Source of the DNA: Alcanivoracaceae bacterium
GTDB taxonomy: Bacteria > Pseudomonadota > Gammaproteobacteria > Pseudomonadales > Alcanivoracaceae
Assembly (NCBI GenBank): GCA_029210325.1
Contig: JARGPU010000001.1
Location: forward strand, 1,002,126 to 1,066,125
Length of the DNA stretch: 64,000 bases
Direction of reading: 5' to 3'
The notes beneath the pieces are model-generated. The model worked only from the letters and a program-made list of their open reading frames with translations. It made no database searches and was not told the DNA's origin. The position numbers and the translations under genes are program-made. Each line of letters begins with the position of its first letter. Position 1 is the first letter of the stretch. This document shows, one piece after another, positions 43,525-53,895 of this stretch.

Positions 43525-45393
43525 ATGAGCCATTACCCGCGCTGGAAATTACTGCTGTTGATTGCCGTGCTTGGCATCTGTGGCCTGTATGCCATGCCCA
43601 ATCTATATCCTGATGTGCCAGCCATTCAGGTTTCCAGCACGGACGCCGGCGGAGAAGTCTCCTCGTTTGCCCGGGAAAAGCTGAATAAGGCGCTAGCAGA
43701 CGCCGGCATCGACCACAGTGCTGGCGAGCAGGTGGGTACTTCCTGGCTGGTGCGCATGGACAGCAATGATGACCAGCTGCGCGGCAAAATGATCGCCGAG
43801 GGAGCGCTGGGTCGGGACTATGTGGTGGCCCTGAATTTGGCACCAACCACGCCGGACTGGTTACGTAAAATTGGCGCCAGCCCGATGAATCTGGGTCTGG
43901 ATCTGCGCGGCGGTGTGCACTTTTTGATTCAGGTGGACAGCGAGGCGGCAGTACGCCAGCGCATGGAGGCCTGGGCTGGTGAAGTGCGCCTTATGCTGCG
44001 CGACGACGGCGTGCGTTATCGCAGCGTTGAACAGGATGGCCGGGATTTGCTGGTGCAGTTTCATGATCAGGCGGGTCTGGATGTCATGGAAAGCAAGATC
44101 CGCACGCGGCTGCGCGAGTTTACCGGTCGCCGCGTAGATGACTCGATTGCCCTGCGGATGAGCCTTAGCGATCAAGGGGTAAAGGACATTCAGGATTACG
44201 CGGTGGACCAGAACCGCACCTCGTTGGCTAACCGGGTGAATGAACTGGGTGTCGGCGAGCCGGTGGTTCAGCGTCAGGGTGTTGACCGTATCGTTGTTCA
44301 GCTGCCGGGCATTCAGGATGCCGCTCAGGCACGGCGTATTCTTGGTCGCACGGCGACGCTGGAATTCCGTCTGGTGGCGGATGAGTACGCCGGCCGGATT
44401 CCTTCTGTAGCACCAGTGGGTACCGAGATATTTCCCTTCAAGGATGATGGCATGCCGGTGATTCTGCGTCGTCAGAGCATCGTTACCGGTGATCAGGTTA
44501 CCAATGCACAGATGGGATTTGATGAGCGAGGCGTACCAGAAGTGAATATCACGCTGGATGCTGGTGGTGCTCGTCGCATGCAGAGAATTACTGAAAACAA
44601 CGTCGGCAAGCCGATGGGTGTTTTGTTTATCGAGAACAAAAGCGAAGTCGAGCGCTACATGGATGCAGAAGGCGTGCGTCAAGAGCGGGTCGTGAACACC
44701 TCAGAGCAGTACGTTATTAATGTGGCGACCATTCAATCCGTGCTGAGTAGCCGTTTTCGGATTACCGGGCTGGATAGCGCAGCCGAAGCTTCGGAGCTGG
44801 CATTGCTGCTGCGTGCCGGTGGTCTGGCCGCGCCGATCTCGATTATTGAAGAGCGCACCATCGGCCCAAGCCTTGGCGCCGATAATATCAAAGCCGGCTT
44901 CAAGTCCATGGTCATTGGTATGTCGCTGGTGCTGGTGTTTATGGCGGTCTGGTACAAGGTATTCGGGCTGATTGCCAATATCGCGCTGGTGGGGAATTTG
45001 GTCATCATTGTCGGCATTCTGTCGCTGATTCCTGGTGCAACCCTGACGCTGCCCGGTATTGCCGGCATCGTCCTGACTGTTGGTATGGCGGTGGATGCTA
45101 ATGTGCTGATCTTTGAGCAAATCAAGCAGTCACTGAAAGACGGGCTAGCGCCGTTGAAGGCGATTGAGGCCGGTTTTGACCGGGCCTTCTCTACCATTAT
45201 CGATGCCAATATCACCACCATGATTGTTGCGGTGATTCTGTTTGCTGCTGGCGCTGGGTCGGTGCAAGGTTTTGCGGTAACACTGTTTATCGGCATTCTG
45301 ACATCCATGTTTACCGCCATTGTCGGCACTCGCGCCATGGTTGGCTTTATCTACGGTCGAGCATCCCGCGCGCCGTCACGGCTGAGCATTTAA
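43525..45393 (+). CDS. secD: Protein translocase subunit SecD
   Basis: A 622-residue RND-type membrane protein that, with SecF, uses the proton gradient to complete export of proteins by SecYEG. TM1 is at about 7-27, then a large periplasmic domain with NLGLDLRGGVHFL near 125. Five C-terminal TM helices carry GMAVDANVLIFEQIK. The signature LRAGGLAAPISIIEERTIGPSLG is intact. GGGAG precedes the ATG. SecF follows after 10 bp. Confidence 0.97.
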   Translation: MSHYPRWKLLLLIAVLGICGLYAMPNLYPDVPAIQVSSTDAGGEVSSFAREKLNKALADAGIDHSAGEQVGTSWLVRMDSNDDQLRGKMIAEGALGRDYVVALNLAPTTPDWLRKIGASPMNLGLDLRGGVHFLIQVDSEAAVRQRMEAWAGEVRLMLRDDGVRYRSVEQDGRDLLVQFHDQAGLDVMESKIRTRLREFTGRRVDDSIALRMSLSDQGVKDIQDYAVDQNRTSLANRVNELGVGEPVVQRQGVDRIVVQLPGIQDAAQARRILGRTATLEFRLVADEYAGRIPSVAPVGTEIFPFKDDGMPVILRRQSIVTGDQVTNAQMGFDERGVPEVNITLDAGGARRMQRITENNVGKPMGVLFIENKSEVERYMDAEGVRQERVVNTSEQYVINVATIQSVLSSRFRITGLDSAAEASELALLLRAGGLAAPISIIEERTIGPSLGADNIKAGFKSMVIGMSLVLVFMAVWYKVFGLIANIALVGNLVIIVGILSLIPGATLTLPGIAGIVLTVGMAVDANVLIFEQIKQSLKDGLAPLKAIEAGFDRAFSTIIDANITTMIVAVILFAAGAGSVQGFAVTLFIGILTSMFTAIVGTRAMVGFIYGRASRAPSRLSI

Positions 45394-45403
45394 GGAGAAC
45401 ACC

Positions 45404-46324
45404 ATGGATGCACTGCATCGTTTCGACTTCATGGGATTGCGTCGTACCTTCGGCGTGCTCTCCATCGTTCTGGTTTTGGCTTCGCTGGGCTTGCTGGTTG
45501 GCAAGGGTCTGAATCTTGGTTTGGACTTTACTGGCGGCGCGTTGATTGAGGTCAGTTCGCCACAGGACATCGTTATTCAGGATGCCCGCAATGCATTGCA
45601 GGGAACACCGTATAACGATGCGGTTATCCAGCACTTTGGTTCGGCTCGCGATGTGGTAGTACGAGTGGCGCCGAAAGGGGATATCGGCAACGACGAGGTG
45701 GGTCTGGAGCTGTTTGCCTTGCTGGAAGGCGCTCTGCCAGAAGTGGAGCTGCGTCGGGTAGAATTTGTTGGTCCTCAGGTGGGTAACGAGCTGCGTGACC
45801 AGTCTGGTCTGGCGTTGCTAATGGCACTGGGCGCCATGCTGATCTATATCTGGTTCCGTTTTACCAACAAGTTTGGTGTGGCAGCGGTGGTTGCTCTGTT
45901 CCACGACGTGGTCATCGTTCTTGGTATTTTCTCCCTGTTCCAGTGGCAGGTGGACCTGACCGTGCTGGCAGCGTTGCTGGCGTTGATTGGTTACTCAATT
46001 AACGACTCTATTGTGGTGGCGGATTATGTTCGTGACATGTTTCGTACCACACGACTGGATGATCCCGCGGAGATCGTTAACAGCGCCATCCGCTTGACTA
46101 TCGGTCGGACAGTGAATACATCGTTGACTACCTTGCTGGTAGTGCTGGCGTTGCAGTTCTTCGGTGGTGAGGCGGTGCATAGCTTCTCACTGGCACTGTC
46201 GATCGGCATTATCGTTGGTACTTATTCGTCCATTTATATTGTCTGCAACCTGGCACTGGCGATGAAGCTGGACAAGGAAGACTTTATTATTCCGGTTGTC
46301 GAAGAAGTGGATGAGGCTCCCTGA
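45404..46324 (+). CDS. secF: Protein translocase subunit SecF
   Basis: A 306-residue partner of SecD with six TM helices. Signature sequences are [12 protein letters not shown] (about 44-55) and [35 protein letters not shown], followed by [25 protein letters not shown] lies before the ATG. Its TGA overlaps the next start by one base. Confidence 0.97.
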   Translation: MDALHRFDFMGLRRTFGVLSIVLVLASLGLLVGKGLNLGLDFTGGALIEVSSPQDIVIQDARNALQGTPYNDAVIQHFGSARDVVVRVAPKGDIGNDEVGLELFALLEGALPEVELRRVEFVGPQVGNELRDQSGLALLMALGAMLIYIWFRFTNKFGVAAVVALFHDVVIVLGIFSLFQWQVDLTVLAALLALIGYSINDSIVVADYVRDMFRTTRLDDPAEIVNSAIRLTIGRTVNTSLTTLLVVLALQFFGGEAVHSFSLALSIGIIVGTYSSIYIVCNLALAMKLDKEDFIIPVVEEVDEAP

Positions 46325-46815
46325 TGGCGGAAAGGTTGCTGGAACGCTTGATGTACGCCACGCGTTGGATTTTGGCCCCGATCTATCTGGGTTTAAGTCT
46401 GACCCTGCTGGCTCTTGCTATTAAGTTCTTCCAGGAAGTTTTTTATATCTTGCCGAACGTTTTTCAGATCGCCGAAGCTGATCTGATTCTCAAGATTCTG
46501 ACTCTGATCGATATCGCCCTGGTGGGTGGTTTGCTGGTGATGGTGATGTTCTCCGGTTACGAGAACTTCGTATCGCGGCTGGATATTGATGAGGGCTCGG
46601 AGAAGCTGAGCTGGCTAGGCAAGATGGACTCCACCAGCCTGAAGAACAAGGTGGCAGCATCTATTGTTGCCATTTCCTCTATTCATCTTCTGAAGATCTT
46701 TATGAATGCCCAGAACATCGAAAACGACAAGCTGCTTTGGTATGTGATTATTCATATAACCTTTGTGGTGTCCGCATTCGGCATGGGCGTTCTTGACCGT
46801 TTGACCCGCCACTGA
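46324..46815 (+). CDS. UPF0114 (YqhA) family membrane protein
   Basis: A 163-residue protein with about four TM segments (12-34, 54-74, 104-122, 136-155). The start [26 protein letters not shown] and the KFFQE and [10 protein letters not shown] motifs are typical of the UPF0114/YqhA family, whose function is unknown. The ATG overlaps the SecF stop (TGATG), so it is co-translated. That coupling hints at a membrane role but is not proof of involvement in secretion. Confidence 0.88.
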   Translation: MAERLLERLMYATRWILAPIYLGLSLTLLALAIKFFQEVFYILPNVFQIAEADLILKILTLIDIALVGGLLVMVMFSGYENFVSRLDIDEGSEKLSWLGKMDSTSLKNKVAASIVAISSIHLLKIFMNAQNIENDKLLWYVIIHITFVVSAFGMGVLDRLTRH

Positions 46816-46829
46816 TGGTTGTAGCGCTT

Positions 46830-46857
46830 GCGGGGCGGATCCTGTGATCCACCCCGC
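46830..46857. terminator. GC-rich hairpin between convergent genes
   Basis: GCGGGGCGGATC pairs with GATCCACCCCGC around CTGT, with one mismatch. There is no T-run. It is located between the convergent YqhA-like and DksA-like genes, so a terminator role is likely. Confidence 0.5.
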
Positions 46858-46877
46858 GCCGTACTCTGCAGCTGTAC

Positions 46878-47204
46878 TTACTGCTCTGAGCTAGCACAGT
46901 CTGCGCATAGGGTGGCTTCTGGCAGGGCCTTCAATCGCCCTTCGCTGATGTTGGCCTGACAGCGCGCACAGATATCCCCCATATCCTGTTGGATACGAGC
47001 CAGAGCATGATTTACCTGAATCAGGCGGTCGCGTCCTTCTTCCTCCAGAGCTTCCACAACTTCATCGTTTTGTACCTCTGTGGCTTGCTCGGCAAAGTCC
47101 GGATCCAACGGGCCATCCGCCCGCTTCTGATGCTGGTGGTAGCGTTCCAGCCGCTGTGTCAGGCTGTCACGAAGGGCCTCCAGTTTCTGTAGTCGACTTT
47201 CCAT
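46878..47204 (-). CDS. TraR/DksA-family zinc-finger protein
   Basis: A 108-residue protein. A long helical hairpin (residues 1-75, with DFAEQATEVQNDEVVEAL) is followed by a four-Cys zinc finger: CARC and CADC about 20 residues apart. This is the layout of the short DksA/TraR-like proteins that enter the RNA polymerase secondary channel. DksA's DxxDxA loop is not obvious, so its regulatory activity may differ. There is no same-strand partner. Confidence 0.85.
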   Translation of the reverse strand: MESRLQKLEALRDSLTQRLERYHQHQKRADGPLDPDFAEQATEVQNDEVVEALEEEGRDRLIQVNHALARIQQDMGDICARCQANISEGRLKALPEATLCADCASSEQ

Positions 47205-47341
47205 TGCTCTCTCCTGTGTAAGCTTTGATTGTGGGCGGCAGAGCAGGGCGTTGGGCTGACCCAGATCAATAGACAGTCTGACAGAGAGGCTATGCTGGTG
47301 TCATACCAGCCAACCTGTACTGTTAACTTGTGGAGACACGA

Positions 47342-47587
47342 ATGACCGTCGAAAAACATGACCTGTTGCATGAACTGCCGGAGTATCGCGAGCAGATTCA
47401 CGATCTGAAAATGACCAATAACCACTTTGCCAAGCTGTTTGACCAGTACCATGACGTCGATCATGAAGTGCGTCGCATCGAAACCGGTGTTGAGACAACC
47501 TCGGATGACTATCTGGAACAGCGCAAAAAGGCACGGCTGAAGCTGAAAGATGAGATGTATGCCATGCTGCGTGAGGTTGTTTCTTGA
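47342..47587 (+). CDS. DUF465 (YdcH-like) protein
   Basis: An 81-residue helical protein from ATG 47342 (GGAG 6-7 bases upstream; the longer frame lacks a signal). The pattern HDLLHELPEYREQIHDLK, FAKLFDQYHDVDHEVRRIE and LKKxRLxLKDEMY-like end is characteristic of DUF465. The function is unknown. It is followed by a strong terminator. Confidence 0.88.
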   Translation: MTVEKHDLLHELPEYREQIHDLKMTNNHFAKLFDQYHDVDHEVRRIETGVETTSDDYLEQRKKARLKLKDEMYAMLREVVS

Positions 47588-47606
47588 CAGAGACAGCCGC
47601 ATAAAC

Positions 47607-47636
47607 AAAAAAGGCGCCCTGAGGCGCCTTTTTTGT
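47607..47636. terminator. Bidirectional rho-independent terminator
   Basis: AAAAAAGGCGCC pairs perfectly with GGCGCCTTTTTT around CTGA, between the convergent DUF465 and suhB genes. Confidence 0.9.
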
Positions 47637-47654
47637 TGGAAAAGTTAGCTCTGA

Positions 47655-48473
47655 TTAGCGTTTCAGCTTTTCTGTCAGGTGCGGTTGAATCTTCTGCAGC
47701 AAGCCTTTGAACACCTTGACCGAGCCAGCCACCACGTTGCCGCTCTCCAGGTGGCGCGGGTTGCCACTTAAGTCGCCAATCAGGCCACCCGCCTCGGTGA
47801 CCAGCAAAGATCCGGCGGCGATGTCCCACTCTTGCAGGCCCATCTCGAAAAAGCCATCCATACGTCCAGCGGCGACCCAGGCCAGGTCCAGTGCGGCGGA
47901 GCCGGGGCGACGCAGACCAGCGGTGCTGGCGGCGATTTCTTTAAACATGGCCAGATAGGCGTCCATGTGCTCTGCCTGATCCTTGCGGAACGGAAAGCCG
48001 GTGCCAATAAGAGTGCCTTCCAGCCCGGCGGGCTGGGTGACCCGCAGGCGCCGGCCGTTGAGTGCTGCACCACGACCTTTGCTGGCGGTAAATTCTTCGT
48101 CGCGCAGGGGGTCATAGATCAGCCCATGCTCGACCTTGCCCTTGTGTTTCAGGGCAATGGAAATGCAGTACTGGGGAAAGCCATGGATAAAGTTGGTGGT
48201 GCCGTCCAGAGGGTCGATGACCCACTGCCAGTCGCGCCCCTCGCCCTTACCTTCGATGATGCCGGTCTCCTCGCCAAGGAAACCATGGTCCGGGTAGGCT
48301 TTACTGATCACTTCGATGATCTTTGCTTCGCTGGCCCGGTCCACTTCGGTGACGAAGTCATTGATGCCTTTTTTCTGCACGCTGATGACGGATACGTCTT
48401 CAGCCGCACGGCGGAGAATGTTGCCTGCCTGACGGGCAGCGCGTTGGGCAATGTTGACCTGGGGAGCCAGCAT
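47655..48473 (-). CDS. suhB: Inositol-1-monophosphatase family protein SuhB
   Basis: A 272-residue member of the inositol monophosphatase family; in E. coli SuhB also acts in rRNA antitermination with Nus factors. The start at 48473 (MLAPQVNIAQRAARQAG) matches the family; the longer frame does not. Metal-binding motifs are GEETG (about 66-70), WVIDPLDGTTNFIHGFPQY (about 82-100) and EWDIAAGSLLVTEAGG. The length is normal. Confidence 0.94.
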   Translation of the reverse strand: MLAPQVNIAQRAARQAGNILRRAAEDVSVISVQKKGINDFVTEVDRASEAKIIEVISKAYPDHGFLGEETGIIEGKGEGRDWQWVIDPLDGTTNFIHGFPQYCISIALKHKGKVEHGLIYDPLRDEEFTASKGRGAALNGRRLRVTQPAGLEGTLIGTGFPFRKDQAEHMDAYLAMFKEIAASTAGLRRPGSAALDLAWVAAGRMDGFFEMGLQEWDIAAGSLLVTEAGGLIGDLSGNPRHLESGNVVAGSVKVFKGLLQKIQPHLTEKLKR

Positions 48474-48602
48474 GGGGAGCAATCCTGTAAAAGAGCGGGT
48501 AGTAGGGCGCGGATTGTAGCAGAGCGGCCGGCGTCGCGGCAGTGCCTGTAGTGCCCTCAACTGTTAACATGCGCCTCTTTTTTCATGGATTTAATAGCAG
48601 CC

Positions 48603-49364
48603 ATGCTTGATCGTGTGCGTATTGTGATGGTGGAAACCCGGCACCCCGGCAATGTTGGTGCAGCAGCGCGGGCCATGAAAACCATGGGTTTGTCTGATCT
48701 GCGCTTGATTCGGCCGGTCAGGTTTCCCGATCCCGAGGCCAGTGCCCGGGCCACCGAAGGTGCTGTAGAGGTACTGGAGCGGGCGCAGGTATGCGCGGAT
48801 CTGGACGAGGCATTGGGTGACGCGGACCTGGTGATTGGCACCAGTGCTCGCCAGCGCCGCATTCCCTGGCCCTGTATCACGCCGCGCCAGCTGGGCGATC
48901 GTATTGCCGCCGAGCCGGACATGAAGGTGGCGGTGATGTTCGGTCGTGAGGACAGGGGCCTGACCAATGAAGAGCTGCAGCGCTGCAATTTGCACGTATC
49001 CATTCCCAGTGCTCCGGAATATGGTGTGCTGAATGTGGCGTCAGCGGTGCAGCTGATTAGCTACGAGCTGCGTCTGGCGCTGGTCGGTGATGAGGTGGAT
49101 ATGCCAGAGGCCAGAGCAAGGCGCTATAGCATGCCGTTGCCTGAGCTGGTCTGGGATGAGCCTCCAGCCAGCAATCAGGACGTTGCCCTGCTGTTAGAGC
49201 ATCTTGAGCGAGTCGCTACCACAAGCGGCTTTCTGGACCCGGCCAATCCGGCGCAGGTAGGCTCGCGACTGCGGCGCCTGTTTATGCGTGCCCGGCCGGA
49301 CAAAATGGAAGTCGGTATCCTGCGCGGCATTCTTGCCAGCATTGAAAAGCGTTGGGAAAAGTAA
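48603..49364 (+). CDS. trmJ: tRNA (cytidine/uridine-2'-O-)-methyltransferase TrmJ
   Basis: A 253-residue SPOUT methyltransferase that modifies position 32 of tRNAs. It starts MLDRVRIVMVETRHPGNVGAAARAMKTMG (the in-frame ATG at 48585 is less likely), with MFGREDRGLTNEEL (knot motif 2) and SIPSAPEYGVLNVASAVQLISYE (motif 3). The C-terminal helical extension is normal. It is divergent from suhB and upstream of cysE in the same direction. Confidence 0.94.
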   Translation: MLDRVRIVMVETRHPGNVGAAARAMKTMGLSDLRLIRPVRFPDPEASARATEGAVEVLERAQVCADLDEALGDADLVIGTSARQRRIPWPCITPRQLGDRIAAEPDMKVAVMFGREDRGLTNEELQRCNLHVSIPSAPEYGVLNVASAVQLISYELRLALVGDEVDMPEARARRYSMPLPELVWDEPPASNQDVALLLEHLERVATTSGFLDPANPAQVGSRLRRLFMRARPDKMEVGILRGILASIEKRWEK

Positions 49365-49385
49365 CGTCCCCTGTTGGGAGTGTTT

Positions 49386-50150
49386 ATGTTTGCTCATATC
49401 CGTGAAGACATCCGCTCGGTATTTCATCGCGACCCGGCGGCGCGTAACAGCTTTGAGGTGTTGCTGACCTATCCGGGTTTGCATGCGCTGCTGTTCCATC
49501 GTCTTGCCCATGGTTGCTGGAAGGCCGGACTAAAGTTGCTGGCGCGTTTGATTTCCGCATTCAGTCGCTGGATGACCGGAATTGAAATTCATCCCGGTGC
49601 CACCATTGGTCGGCGTTTTTTTATCGACCATGGCATGGGTGTGGTGATTGGTGAGACGGCGGAAATTGGTGATGACGTCACCCTGTACCATGGCGTGACC
49701 TTGGGCGGCACCACCTGGAACAAGGGCAAGCGCCATCCGACATTGGGCGACGGGGTAGTGGTTGGTGCCGGCGCCAAGGTGCTCGGCCCGGTTACCCTCG
49801 GCGCTGGCAGCAAGGTAGGTTCCAATTCGGTGGTTACCCGGGATGTGCCGGAGGGGGCCACCGTGGTGGGTATTCCCGGCCGGGTGATCCGCCAGCCGGA
49901 AACCGACAAGGAGCGTGCCCGCGAGGAAATGGCCAAGAAGATCGGCTTCGAGGCCTATGGTATGGCCAGTGATATGCCGGACCCGGTGGCTCAGGCCATC
50001 CACTTGCTGCTGGATCATATGCATGCGGTTGATACCAAGATAGATCGTATGTGCCAGTCGTTGTCTGATCAGGGCATTCGCAGTTGCGACGAGAAGCTGC
50101 CGCAGTTGAATGACGAGGACTTCGATACCGTCAGGCAGGAAGGCGAGTAG
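49386..50150 (+). CDS. cysE: Serine O-acetyltransferase
   Basis: A 254-residue left-handed beta-helix acetyltransferase making O-acetylserine for cysteine synthesis, the sulfur donor for the Fe-S genes downstream. GGGAG lies 7 bases before ATG 49386. Motifs are [66 protein letters not shown] and the hexapeptide repeats to GIPGRVI. The trmJ-cysE-iscR-iscS order is common in gammaproteobacteria. Confidence 0.95.
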   Translation: MFAHIREDIRSVFHRDPAARNSFEVLLTYPGLHALLFHRLAHGCWKAGLKLLARLISAFSRWMTGIEIHPGATIGRRFFIDHGMGVVIGETAEIGDDVTLYHGVTLGGTTWNKGKRHPTLGDGVVVGAGAKVLGPVTLGAGSKVGSNSVVTRDVPEGATVVGIPGRVIRQPETDKERAREEMAKKIGFEAYGMASDMPDPVAQAIHLLLDHMHAVDTKIDRMCQSLSDQGIRSCDEKLPQLNDEDFDTVRQEGE

Positions 50151-50162
50151 CTCTCCGTCCAT

Positions 50163-50190
50163 AATACTTGACCAATTTAGTCGGGATTAG
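50163..50190 (+). promoter_or_regulatory. IscR-type operator/promoter before iscR
   Basis: ATACTTGACCAATTTAGTCG and the following GGATTAGG resemble the type 1 IscR box (ATAxTTGACTxxTTTxGTCGGG), with TTGACC at 50168-50173 usable as a -35. This predicts negative autoregulation by [2Fe-2S]-IscR. Confidence 0.8.
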
Positions 50191-50235
50191 GTAGCCTTGA
50201 CGGCATTGTCACACTGCCTATGTGGGATTGCCGTC

Positions 50236-50706
50236 ATGCGACTGACTACCAAAGGACGCTACGCTGTTACAGCGATGCTTGATCTGGCCCTCCATGCGGA
50301 GAATGGCCCAGTGTCGCTGGCGGATATTTCCGAGCGTCAGGGCATTTCCATTTCCTACCTTGAGCAGTTGTTTGCCAAGTTGCGCCGTCGTGAGCTGGTC
50401 ACCAGTGTGCGTGGCCCGGGTGGCGGTTATCAGCTGTGCGCGGCGGCGCAGAGTATCAGTGTTGCCAGCGTCATTGATGCGGTAGATGAGTCGGTGGACG
50501 CGACCCGTTGTGGCGGCCAGGGTGATTGCCATGAAGGCGAAGTGTGCCTGACCCATCATCTTTGGACTGATCTGTCCGATCGTATTCACCAGTTTCTCAG
50601 TGGTATTACCTTGGGTGATCTGCTCGCCCGTCGCGAGATTCGTCGCATTGCCGGGCGTCAGGACTCCCAGCTCAACAACCGTCGCCTCCAGATCATCCAG
50701 TCATGA
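50236..50706 (+). CDS. iscR: Fe-S cluster assembly transcriptional regulator IscR
   Basis: A 156-residue Rrf2-family repressor from ATG 50236 ([20 protein letters not shown]). Winged helix at about 1-80. The [2Fe-2S] ligands are Cys at RCGGQGDC and EVC with the nearby His (LTHHLW), as in E. coli IscR. It lies directly after an IscR-type operator and overlaps iscS by 4 bp (ATGA). Confidence 0.95.
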   Translation: MRLTTKGRYAVTAMLDLALHAENGPVSLADISERQGISISYLEQLFAKLRRRELVTSVRGPGGGYQLCAAAQSISVASVIDAVDESVDATRCGGQGDCHEGEVCLTHHLWTDLSDRIHQFLSGITLGDLLARREIRRIAGRQDSQLNNRRLQIIQS

Positions 50707-51851
50707 AACCGATTTACCTTGATTACGCGGCGACCACGCCGGTGGCGCCACGGGTGATCGCCCGTATGCTGGAGTTTCTTGGCGAGGATGCGGAGTTTGG
50801 TAATCCGGCGTCACGCTCCCATGCCTATGGCTGGTTGGCGGAGGAGGGCGTTGAAACGGCTCGCCGTCAGGTTGCCGATGTGCTGCATTGTGATGTTCGG
50901 GAAGTGGTCTGGACCAGCGGCGCAACGGAGTCGAATAATCTTGCTATCAAGGGAGCGGCTCTGGCCAATGGCCAGCGCAGCGGGCATCTGATTACCGCGA
51001 CCACAGAGCACAAGGCGGTGCTGGATTGTTTCCGCTGGCTTGAAGGGCAGGGCTTTGATGTCACCTGGCTGAGCCCGCTGGAAGACGGTCGCGTTGACCC
51101 GGCAGCACTGCAACGCGCACTGCGCGCCGATACCTTGTTGGTGTCATTGATGCATGCCAATAATGAAACCGGTGTGATCAATGATATTGCTGCACTGGGG
51201 GAGCTGTGCCGTGCTAACGGCACCCTGTTCCATGTGGATGCTGCTCAAACTGCCGGCAAATTGCTGCTCGATCTGTCACAGCTGCCGATCGATTTACTGT
51301 CTATTTCTGCGCACAAATTTTATGGTCCGAAGGGCGTTGGTGCGCTCTATGTTCGACGCCACCCTGATGTCAGGCTGGAGCCGCAGATACACGGTGGTGG
51401 CCATGAGCGAGGTATGCGCTCCGGTACGCTGGCCAGTCATCAAATTGCCGGTTTGGGTGAGGCGCTAGCATTGGCTGCCGAGCAGATGAATGAAAACTCC
51501 CTGCGCATCGGTAATTTGCGTAATCAGTTGTGGGACAGGCTTTCACGTCTGCCTGATATGTATCTCAATGGCCATCCCAGCCAGCGCCTGCCCGGTCATC
51601 TGAATCTGTGCTTTGCCGGTATTGATGCAGACATGCTAATCAGCGCGCTTAGTCAGGTGGCCATCTCTTCCGGCTCGGCCTGTACCTCGGCTTCGGTGGA
51701 GCCTTCCCATGTGCTGACGGCCATGGGGCTGTCGCGAGAGCATGCGCTGTCCTCGGTGCGCCTCAGTCTGGGCAGGCACACCACGGAGCAGCAGGTTGAA
51801 ACTGTGGCCGCCCATATTGAGTCAGTGGTCACCAGTCTGCGTAGCCGTTGA
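50703..51851 (+). CDS. iscS: Cysteine desulfurase IscS
   Basis: A 382-residue PLP enzyme releasing sulfur from cysteine for Fe-S clusters and tRNA thiolation. Features are YLDYAATTP, the PLP-Lys in [14 protein letters not shown], the [14 protein letters not shown] segment and the mobile-loop catalytic Cys in [17 protein letters not shown]. It is a little shorter than E. coli IscS. No iscU, hscBA or fdx follows; transport genes do, so scaffolding is probably left to the suf operon 7 kb away. Confidence 0.92.
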   Translation: MKPIYLDYAATTPVAPRVIARMLEFLGEDAEFGNPASRSHAYGWLAEEGVETARRQVADVLHCDVREVVWTSGATESNNLAIKGAALANGQRSGHLITATTEHKAVLDCFRWLEGQGFDVTWLSPLEDGRVDPAALQRALRADTLLVSLMHANNETGVINDIAALGELCRANGTLFHVDAAQTAGKLLLDLSQLPIDLLSISAHKFYGPKGVGALYVRRHPDVRLEPQIHGGGHERGMRSGTLASHQIAGLGEALALAAEQMNENSLRIGNLRNQLWDRLSRLPDMYLNGHPSQRLPGHLNLCFAGIDADMLISALSQVAISSGSACTSASVEPSHVLTAMGLSREHALSSVRLSLGRHTTEQQVETVAAHIESVVTSLRSR

Positions 51852-51899
51852 AGTTTTCCCATTAATATTTCCGGCGTGCATGACAGCGTCGCCGTATTT

Positions 51900-53048
51900 A
51901 TGAACAATAGCCCGGTCGCATCACAGGCCGCGCCGATGAACCAGACCCTTCTTTCCCTGCGGGGAATCAGCAAACACTACGGTGGCCGGGCAGTCCTGAA
52001 GGCGCTGGATCTTGATATTCTCGATGGTGAATTTCTCACCTTGCTGGGGCCCTCCGGCTGCGGCAAAACCACGCTGCTGCGACTGTTGGCAGGATTTGAG
52101 CGCCCCGACAGCGGCACCCTGACCTTGTCTGGTCAGGACATCACCTCCATACCCCCCGAGCGCCGGCCCCTGAATACGGTGTTTCAGCAGTACGCTCTGT
52201 TTCCCCACCTGACTGTGGCCGGCAATGTGGCCTACGGCCTGCGCATGGAAAAGCGGCCAGAGGCTGAGATTGCTCAGCGAGTGACAGAAGCGCTGGCCAT
52301 GGTTCAGTTGGCCGAGCTTGCCGAGCGCAAGCCGCACCAGTTGTCTGGTGGTCAGCAGCAGCGTGTGGCCATCGCGCGGGCGGTGATCAAGCGGCCCAAG
52401 CTGTTGTTGCTGGATGAACCGCTGTCGGCACTGGACTATAAGCTGCGCAGGCAGATGCAGATTGAGTTAAAGCGACTGCAGCGTGAGCTGGGCATTACAT
52501 TTGTGTTTGTCACCCATGATCAGGAAGAAGCGCTGTCGATGTCGGATCGTGTTGTTGTACTGCGTGATGGCGAGGTGCAGCAGTTGGGAACGCCCCGGGA
52601 AGTTTATGAGAGGCCCACCAATCTTTTTACCGCCCGCTTTGTTGGCGAGACCAATTTATTTCCTGCCACGGTGAAAGCCATCAATGGTGATCGCATTGCT
52701 CTGGATGTTCGTGGTTTGTCCCGTGATTTGCGAAAGCCGACTTTCCAGGTGAGTGTGGGCGAGCAGGTTAATGTGCTATTGCGGCCGGAAGACATTCGGG
52801 TGTTGGCGGCGGATGCGGACTATGGTTTTGCCGGCACGGTAATCGAGCGCAACTACAAGGGCAGCACGCTGGACTCTTTGATACGTCTTGAGGATGGCAA
52901 TGAAGTGTTGGCCAGTGAGTTCTTCGATGAAGATGATCCGGCCTTTGATTACAGTCTCGGTGAGCAGGTCAGAGTCAGCTGGGTGGACGGCTGGGAGTGG
53001 ATGCTGCCGGTAGCTAATGGCGATGCTGCTGGAGCGCTCGATGGATGA
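51900..53048 (+). CDS. potA: Polyamine ABC transporter ATP-binding protein
   Basis: A 382-residue ABC ATPase. Motifs are Walker [10 protein letters not shown], signature [14 protein letters not shown] and Walker [13 protein letters not shown], then a TOBE domain at the C-terminus. It energises spermidine/putrescine-type import together with the three genes that follow. Start candidates are GTG 51876, ATG 51900 and ATG 51936, none with a good Shine-Dalgarno sequence; 51900 is a compromise. It overlaps potB by 8 bp. Confidence 0.9.
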   Translation: MNNSPVASQAAPMNQTLLSLRGISKHYGGRAVLKALDLDILDGEFLTLLGPSGCGKTTLLRLLAGFERPDSGTLTLSGQDITSIPPERRPLNTVFQQYALFPHLTVAGNVAYGLRMEKRPEAEIAQRVTEALAMVQLAELAERKPHQLSGGQQQRVAIARAVIKRPKLLLLDEPLSALDYKLRRQMQIELKRLQRELGITFVFVTHDQEEALSMSDRVVVLRDGEVQQLGTPREVYERPTNLFTARFVGETNLFPATVKAINGDRIALDVRGLSRDLRKPTFQVSVGEQVNVLLRPEDIRVLAADADYGFAGTVIERNYKGSTLDSLIRLEDGNEVLASEFFDEDDPAFDYSLGEQVRVSWVDGWEWMLPVANGDAAGALDG

Positions 53049-53895
53049 GCGCCAGCCGTTCCGCAGCGCGGTGTTGCTGCTCGTCTGGAGCTGGCTGCTC
53101 CTGCTGGTGCTATTGCCGAACTTGCTGGTTATCGCCGCCAGTTTTGCCACCCGGGATCCGCAGGATTTTCTGTCTCTGCCGGTGACCCTGGAAAGCTACC
53201 AGCGCCTGATTAACCCGCTCTATCTGGGTGTTTTCACCCATTCTCTCTATATGGCAGCCATGACCACCCTGTTATGTCTGTTGATTGGTTATCCGTTTGC
53301 ATGGGCCCTGTCACGAGTCGACAAGCGCTGGCAGACATTGCTGATGATTCTGTTGATCGTACCGTTCTGGACTAACTCGCTGGTGCGCACTTATGCAATC
53401 AAGCTGCTGTTGGCCAGCAATGGCCTGATCAATAATCTATTGCAGTCCGTTGGCTTGATCGATGCTCCTATTACCATGTTGTATACGGAAGGTGCGGTGA
53501 TCGCCGGTCTGGTGTACCTGTTGCTGCCATTTATGATTCTGCCGCTTTACACCGTATTCGAGGATTTGCGTGATGACCTGCTGCAGGCATCCCATGATCT
53601 TGGCGCCGGTCGAATGGCAACCTTTGTACGTGTGGTAATCCCTTTGACCCTGCCCGGCGTTATCGCCGGTGTGCTGCTGGTGCTGTTGCCGGCCATGGGA
53701 ATGTTCTATGTGGCGGATGTGCTCGGCGGGGCAAAGAATCTTTTGGTTGGTAACGTCATCAAGAATCAGTTTCTCGATGCCCGTGACTGGCCATTTGGTG
53801 CGGCGGCGAGTGTGCTATTGACGGTGGCTATGGCGGTACTGATTCTGGCCTATGGGCTCAGTCGCCGGCGTATTGGTCAGGAGACGGTGGAATGA
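53041..53895 (+). CDS. potB: Polyamine ABC transporter permease (PotB/PotH type)
   Basis: A 284-residue inner-membrane permease with six TM helices and the BPD_transp_1 coupling loop ([29 protein letters not shown]). The start at 53041 has TGGAG upstream and lies inside the end of potA; the ORF extension to 53017 is less likely. It is followed by potC with an ATGA overlap. Confidence 0.93.
   Translation: MDERQPFRSAVLLLVWSWLLLLVLLPNLLVIAASFATRDPQDFLSLPVTLESYQRLINPLYLGVFTHSLYMAAMTTLLCLLIGYPFAWALSRVDKRWQTLLMILLIVPFWTNSLVRTYAIKLLLASNGLINNLLQSVGLIDAPITMLYTEGAVIAGLVYLLLPFMILPLYTVFEDLRDDLLQASHDLGAGRMATFVRVVIPLTLPGVIAGVLLVLLPAMGMFYVADVLGGAKNLLVGNVIKNQFLDARDWPFGAAASVLLTVAMAVLILAYGLSRRRIGQETVE

Noticed and set aside
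48473-48560. N-terminal extension of SuhB to 48560
   Set aside because: The extra 29 residues are Arg/Pro-rich, unlike the family; MLAPQVNIAQRAAR is the usual start.
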